Shown: positions 15,495 through 19,222 of the stretch, in pieces
Position numbering within the stretch: position 1 is the stretch's first letter
Layout of the letters: the number at the start of each line of letters is the position of its first letter
Assembly (NCBI GenBank): GCA_964410215.1
Contig: CAYPHA010000081.1
Location: 1-19,222, forward strand
Length of the DNA stretch: 19,222 bases
Origin: CAYPHA01 sp964410215
GTDB taxonomy: Bacteria > Calditrichota > Calditrichia > Calditrichales > CAYPHA01
Direction: 5' to 3'
Program-made: the position numbers and the translations under genes
The notes under the pieces: generated by a model
Databases searched by the model: none
What the model saw: the letters and a program-made list of their open reading frames with translations, nothing else
Told to the model about the DNA's origin: nothing

Positions 15495-18400
15495 AAAACG
15501 GATCTGTATACTCATGAATATTCCTGTCACAGTCCGCAGGAACAACGCTGGTTCGAGATGCGTGTCGTTCCTTTGAAATCAGATTCAATTCCTGCTATGG
15601 CTGAGCTGCCAAAAGGTGCACTGGTGATGCACATCGATATCACCCGCCTGAAAAAATCCGAACAAGAATTGAAGCAAACTACAATGCTGCTCAATGCCAC
15701 CGAGAAGATTTCAAAGATCGGCGGCTGGCAGTACGATGTTGCGGCAGATCAAATGTACTGGACTGATCAGACTTATGAGATCCATGAAATAGACGCCCGT
15801 GAATTCGCGGCCGGTACTCCTGAACACATAAAAAAGAGTATCGAGTGCTATCTGCCGGAGGACCGCGTCAAAATTATAAATGCATTTCAAGCCTGCATCA
15901 ATGATGGAACCCCTTATGACCTCAGATTCCCCTTCCGTACTGAAAAAGGAAGCAAATTATGGATTCGTACAATCGGCAGTCCGGTCAAAGAGCATGGTAA
16001 AGTGGTTCAGGTTATCGGTAATATCATGGACATTTCCAACCAGGAACTTGCAGAACGGGAGATACGGGATAACGCAGAAAGGCTGACAAAAATATTTGAT
16101 GCACTTGGTGAAAATATCTGGGATTGGAATATTAAAACCGGCGAAGTATTTTTCAGTCCGCAATGGAAAAATTCACTGGGATACCCGGAAGAAGAGGTAC
16201 CTGATAAAATTGAGTTCTGGGAAAAGTGCGTACATCCCGACGATATGCCGGCTGTACAAGATCAGCTCGATAAGCATTTTAGAGGTGATACTACATTTTA
16301 TGAAATAGAAAGCCGCCTTTTACAGAAAAATGGAGAGTGGCGCTGGAATCTGAGCCGTGGCAGGGTGATTGAATGGGACCAGGATGGTAACCCGTTGCGT
16401 ATGATCGGCGCCGATAAGGATATCAGTGAACGTAAGAAGGCCGAACTGGAACTGGCACAGAACCGGGAGAAACTCTCTGAAGCGAACAAAATCATGTCGG
16501 GAATTCTGAACCATACACCGACCCTTACTGCTCTGCTCGACAAAGATTTCTATTTTATCTGGGTAAATACCGCTTATGCCAATGCAGGGCATAAAGACAT
16601 TTCCTTTTTCCCCGGAAAGAATCATTTTGACCTGTATCCTGATGATGAAAATCAGCGCATATTCCGGGAGGTGGTTGAGAGTGGCAAACCATATTTTTCT
16701 TACGCCAAACCCTTTTCATATCCGGATCAGCCGGATCGCGGTACTACTTATTGGGATTGGAGTCTGATTCCGCTTACAGATGATAATGGAAACATTTTCA
16801 GACTGGTATTTACTCTGGATGAAGTTACAGAACGCATCGAGATGACGCATAAGCTGGCACGCAGTGAAGAACGATACCGCCTCACTTTTAATAATGCACC
16901 GTTGAGTATTGTCGTCGCAGATGCCGTTGGTAATATTTTCAACATCAATGACCAGGCCTGTAAAACATTTGGTTATTCCAGAGAAGAATTACTAACAATG
17001 AATTTTAAAGATCTTACCTATTGTGATGATCTTGAAGAGTCATTATCCAAATATAACAGGACCGTTCAGAAAGACATCGATAGCTTTACAGTCCGTAAAC
17101 GGTATGTTCGTAAAGATGGGCGTCTGATATGGGGAAATATTGCTGTTCAGGCAATACGGGATGAATATGACGACCACCAGTATAATATCGGCATTATTGA
17201 GGATATAACCGCACGGCAGGAGGCTGAGGATGCCCTGAAGAAAAGTGAGCGTAATCTGCGTACTTTTTTCAATTCAATCAATGATTTTCTGTTTATTCTG
17301 GATGAAAACGCCGTTATTATCGAGATAAATGAAACGGTAAAACGACGTCTGGGTTACTCTCATGAAGAACTTTTAGGAGAGTCTGTTTTGTATCTGCATC
17401 CGAAGGAACACCGCCAGGAGGCAGAACACATTTTTAACGAAATACAACAGGGCATCCAGGAAGATTCTCCTCTGCACCTTGTATCGAAATCCGGGCATAA
17501 AATTCAGGTTGAAATACGCCTGAATCCCGGTCACTGGAATGATGAACCTGCCATATTCTGTATCGGTAAAGATATTTCCGAACTGGCTGTTTCAGAAGAA
17601 AAATTCAGAACCGCCTTTCATTCCAATCCGGCTATTGCCGGACTTTCCGATCTTGACAATGGCATATATATAGAAGTAAACCAGACTTTCTATGATAAAT
17701 TAGGTTTCACACCTAAGGAGGTGATCGGGAACAAGGCGGTTGATGTCGTTAAACTGGATTTGGATTTCAGGGAAAGGACATTGGAGAAACTGCGGAAGTT
17801 TAATACTGTCACAAATGAAGAAGCCGTTATTTACTCCAAAGAAGGAAAACCGATTAATGTACTGATCTCGGCAGAAATTATCACTCTCCAGGGGAAAAAA
17901 TATAATTACACCGCAGCAATTGATATATCGAAAATAAAACAGGCTGAACAAAAAATTCGGGAAAGCGAACAATTCCTGCGTTCCATTTTTCATGGAATCG
18001 CCCACTCTGTCTTCGTTGTGGATGTAACAGAAGACGGGGAGTTCCGTTATTCAGGTATAAACCCGTTTCATGCTAAACTGACGGGAATTACAGACAAACA
18101 AATCCGGGACAAATCCCCGCAGGACATCCTGCCATACGATGTGGCCATGCAGGTGATTGATCGGTATAAGAGCTGTGTGCATGCTGGTAGACAGACAACT
18201 TATGAGGAAAGAATCGACTTTCAGGGCACTCCGCATTATTGGGAAACAACTTTAAGTCCACTAAAAGACGAAAAAGGACGCATCTGGCGCGTCATCGGTA
18301 CCAGCCGGAATATTACGGAGCGAAAACAGCATGAAAAGCAGATTATGGACAACGAATCCCGCTTCCGGGCCATTTTTCAGTCCGTAAATGAAGGCCTGAT

Positions 18401-19222
18401 GTACCTTACAAGCTCCGGACAAGTAATGCATGTAAATCTGGCATTTGAAAAGATTACCGGCATCTCAGCACATGACGTTACAGGCAAGAATGCTATTCTG
18501 CTGACAAAGAAGTTTGTGCCAAAAAAAAGTTTGAAAACCGTTCTTCAAATTGTAAGAAAATCACTGACAGGTCATTCTGTGGATCTATTTGAGTTGGAAT
18601 ACAAAGATAAAATGCTCGAGATCAGCGCAAACTTCAATCAGGATACCGGTTATATTACCGGCATTATCCGGGATGTTACCAGGCAGAAAGAATATGAACA
18701 GGCCATCAAACAGAGCGAGAAAAATTACCGACATGTAACCGATACCATGCAGGAAACATTATCGGTTCTGACAACAGATGGTGAATTTCTTTTTGCTAAT
18801 GTTAATGCAGCCAAAAATCTGAACGGAGGAACGCCTGATACAGTTATCGGAAAAAACATAAGTGACTTTTTACCTGATGAACAAGTTGAGAAATTAATCA
18901 ACCAATATCGCAACGTCTATGAACAAGGCAAAACGATTACTCGGGAAATTGAGCTCTCCCTTCCTAGAGGCAGTACCTGGTTCAGAAATACATTGCGGCC
19001 GATTGAATACGGCATTGCTCACCGGAAAGCCGTTCTGTCTGTCTCCCTCGATATCACTGAGCAGAAAGAAGCACAACAGGCTCTGAAGAAGAGCGAACAG
19101 AAATTCAGAGCGTTGTTTGAAAATGCCAATATCGGTATCGGCATCAGTGACGCCAGGGGAATCATCGTTGAATGCAATTTAGAATTTGCCGATATGCTTG
19201 GATATAGCTGCGAAGAGATCAG
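15495..19222 (+). CDS. Large multi-PAS sensor protein, partial at both ends (probable hybrid sensor kinase or similar)
   Basis: One uninterrupted frame of 1242 codons runs from the gap to the window edge with no stop. It is a chain of PAS units of about 110-125 residues, each ending in a D-I-(T/S) motif followed by a short helical linker of the R-K-x-A-E/S-E type. The tail of one unit (VMHIDITRLKKSE) comes first. Full units begin near 15675, 16065, 16500, 16870, 17240, 17600, 17965, 18355 and 18715, and the start of another is at 19085 (KFRALFENANIGIGI). The second full unit (IWDWN, then WRWNLSRGRVIEW) is PAS_3-like. No transmembrane helix, Cache, GAF, kinase, GGDEF or HTH domain is reached, so the output is unknown; histidine kinase is the commonest for this layout. 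The protein is probably cytoplasmic and senses redox state, small ligands or light through bound cofactors. Sequence divergence between units shows the array is old. Confidence 0.9.

Noticed and set aside
15495..19222. PAS chain as a nucleotide tandem repeat or assembly duplication
   Set aside because: The units share only motif-level similarity and differ widely in sequence, so they are old domain repeats and not recent copies.

Overview
The window looks like a scaffold piece from a Bacteroidota-type bacterium, probably free-living or environmental. The evidence is a DUF4249 lipoprotein, a GLPGLI-family protein and a TonB-receptor-like outer-membrane barrel in one row, with AT-rich DNA and few Shine-Dalgarno sites on the left half. 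A run of exactly 100 N (15395-15494) marks a scaffold join. No rRNA, tRNA, CRISPR array, transposase or integrase is visible.

Left block (1-6857, all +): DUF4249 lipoprotein (5' end cut by the window edge), GLPGLI protein, CarboxypepD_reg/OMP_b-brl_3 outer-membrane barrel, LytS-type sensor histidine kinase and LytTR response regulator. The genes are 46-54 bp apart, except the last pair, which overlap by 4 bp. I read this as one envelope operon with its own two-component system.

Middle (6858-8027): a 330-bp spacer holding a hairpin with the architecture of an integron attC site, then a GTG-started TIM-barrel sugar-phosphate isomerase/epimerase-like gene.

Minus-strand block (8062-13615): read 5'->3' on the minus strand, a DUF4212-type small symporter subunit with an unusual extracytoplasmic insertion, an ActP-like sodium:solute symporter, a strong intrinsic terminator, then a 970-aa membrane sensor (Cache-PAS-PAS-CBS-CBS-DUF294 nucleotidyltransferase). 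These three families are known to travel together. The likely logic is import of a small organic acid coupled to a sensor that senses a ligand outside the cell and controls or reports on uptake.

Right block (13968-19222, +): an AT-rich divergent spacer, a GC-richer secreted beta-propeller protein with Asp-boxes (sialidase-like fold, activity unproven), then the start of a very large multi-PAS sensor, broken by the N gap and running off the window end with at least ten PAS units and no output domain reached.

The strongest candidates for something unusual are the lone attC-like structure, the DUF4212 protein with a roughly 150-residue insertion, and the Cache/PAS-fused DUF294 sensor. No complete, clearly new defence or mobile system could be supported.
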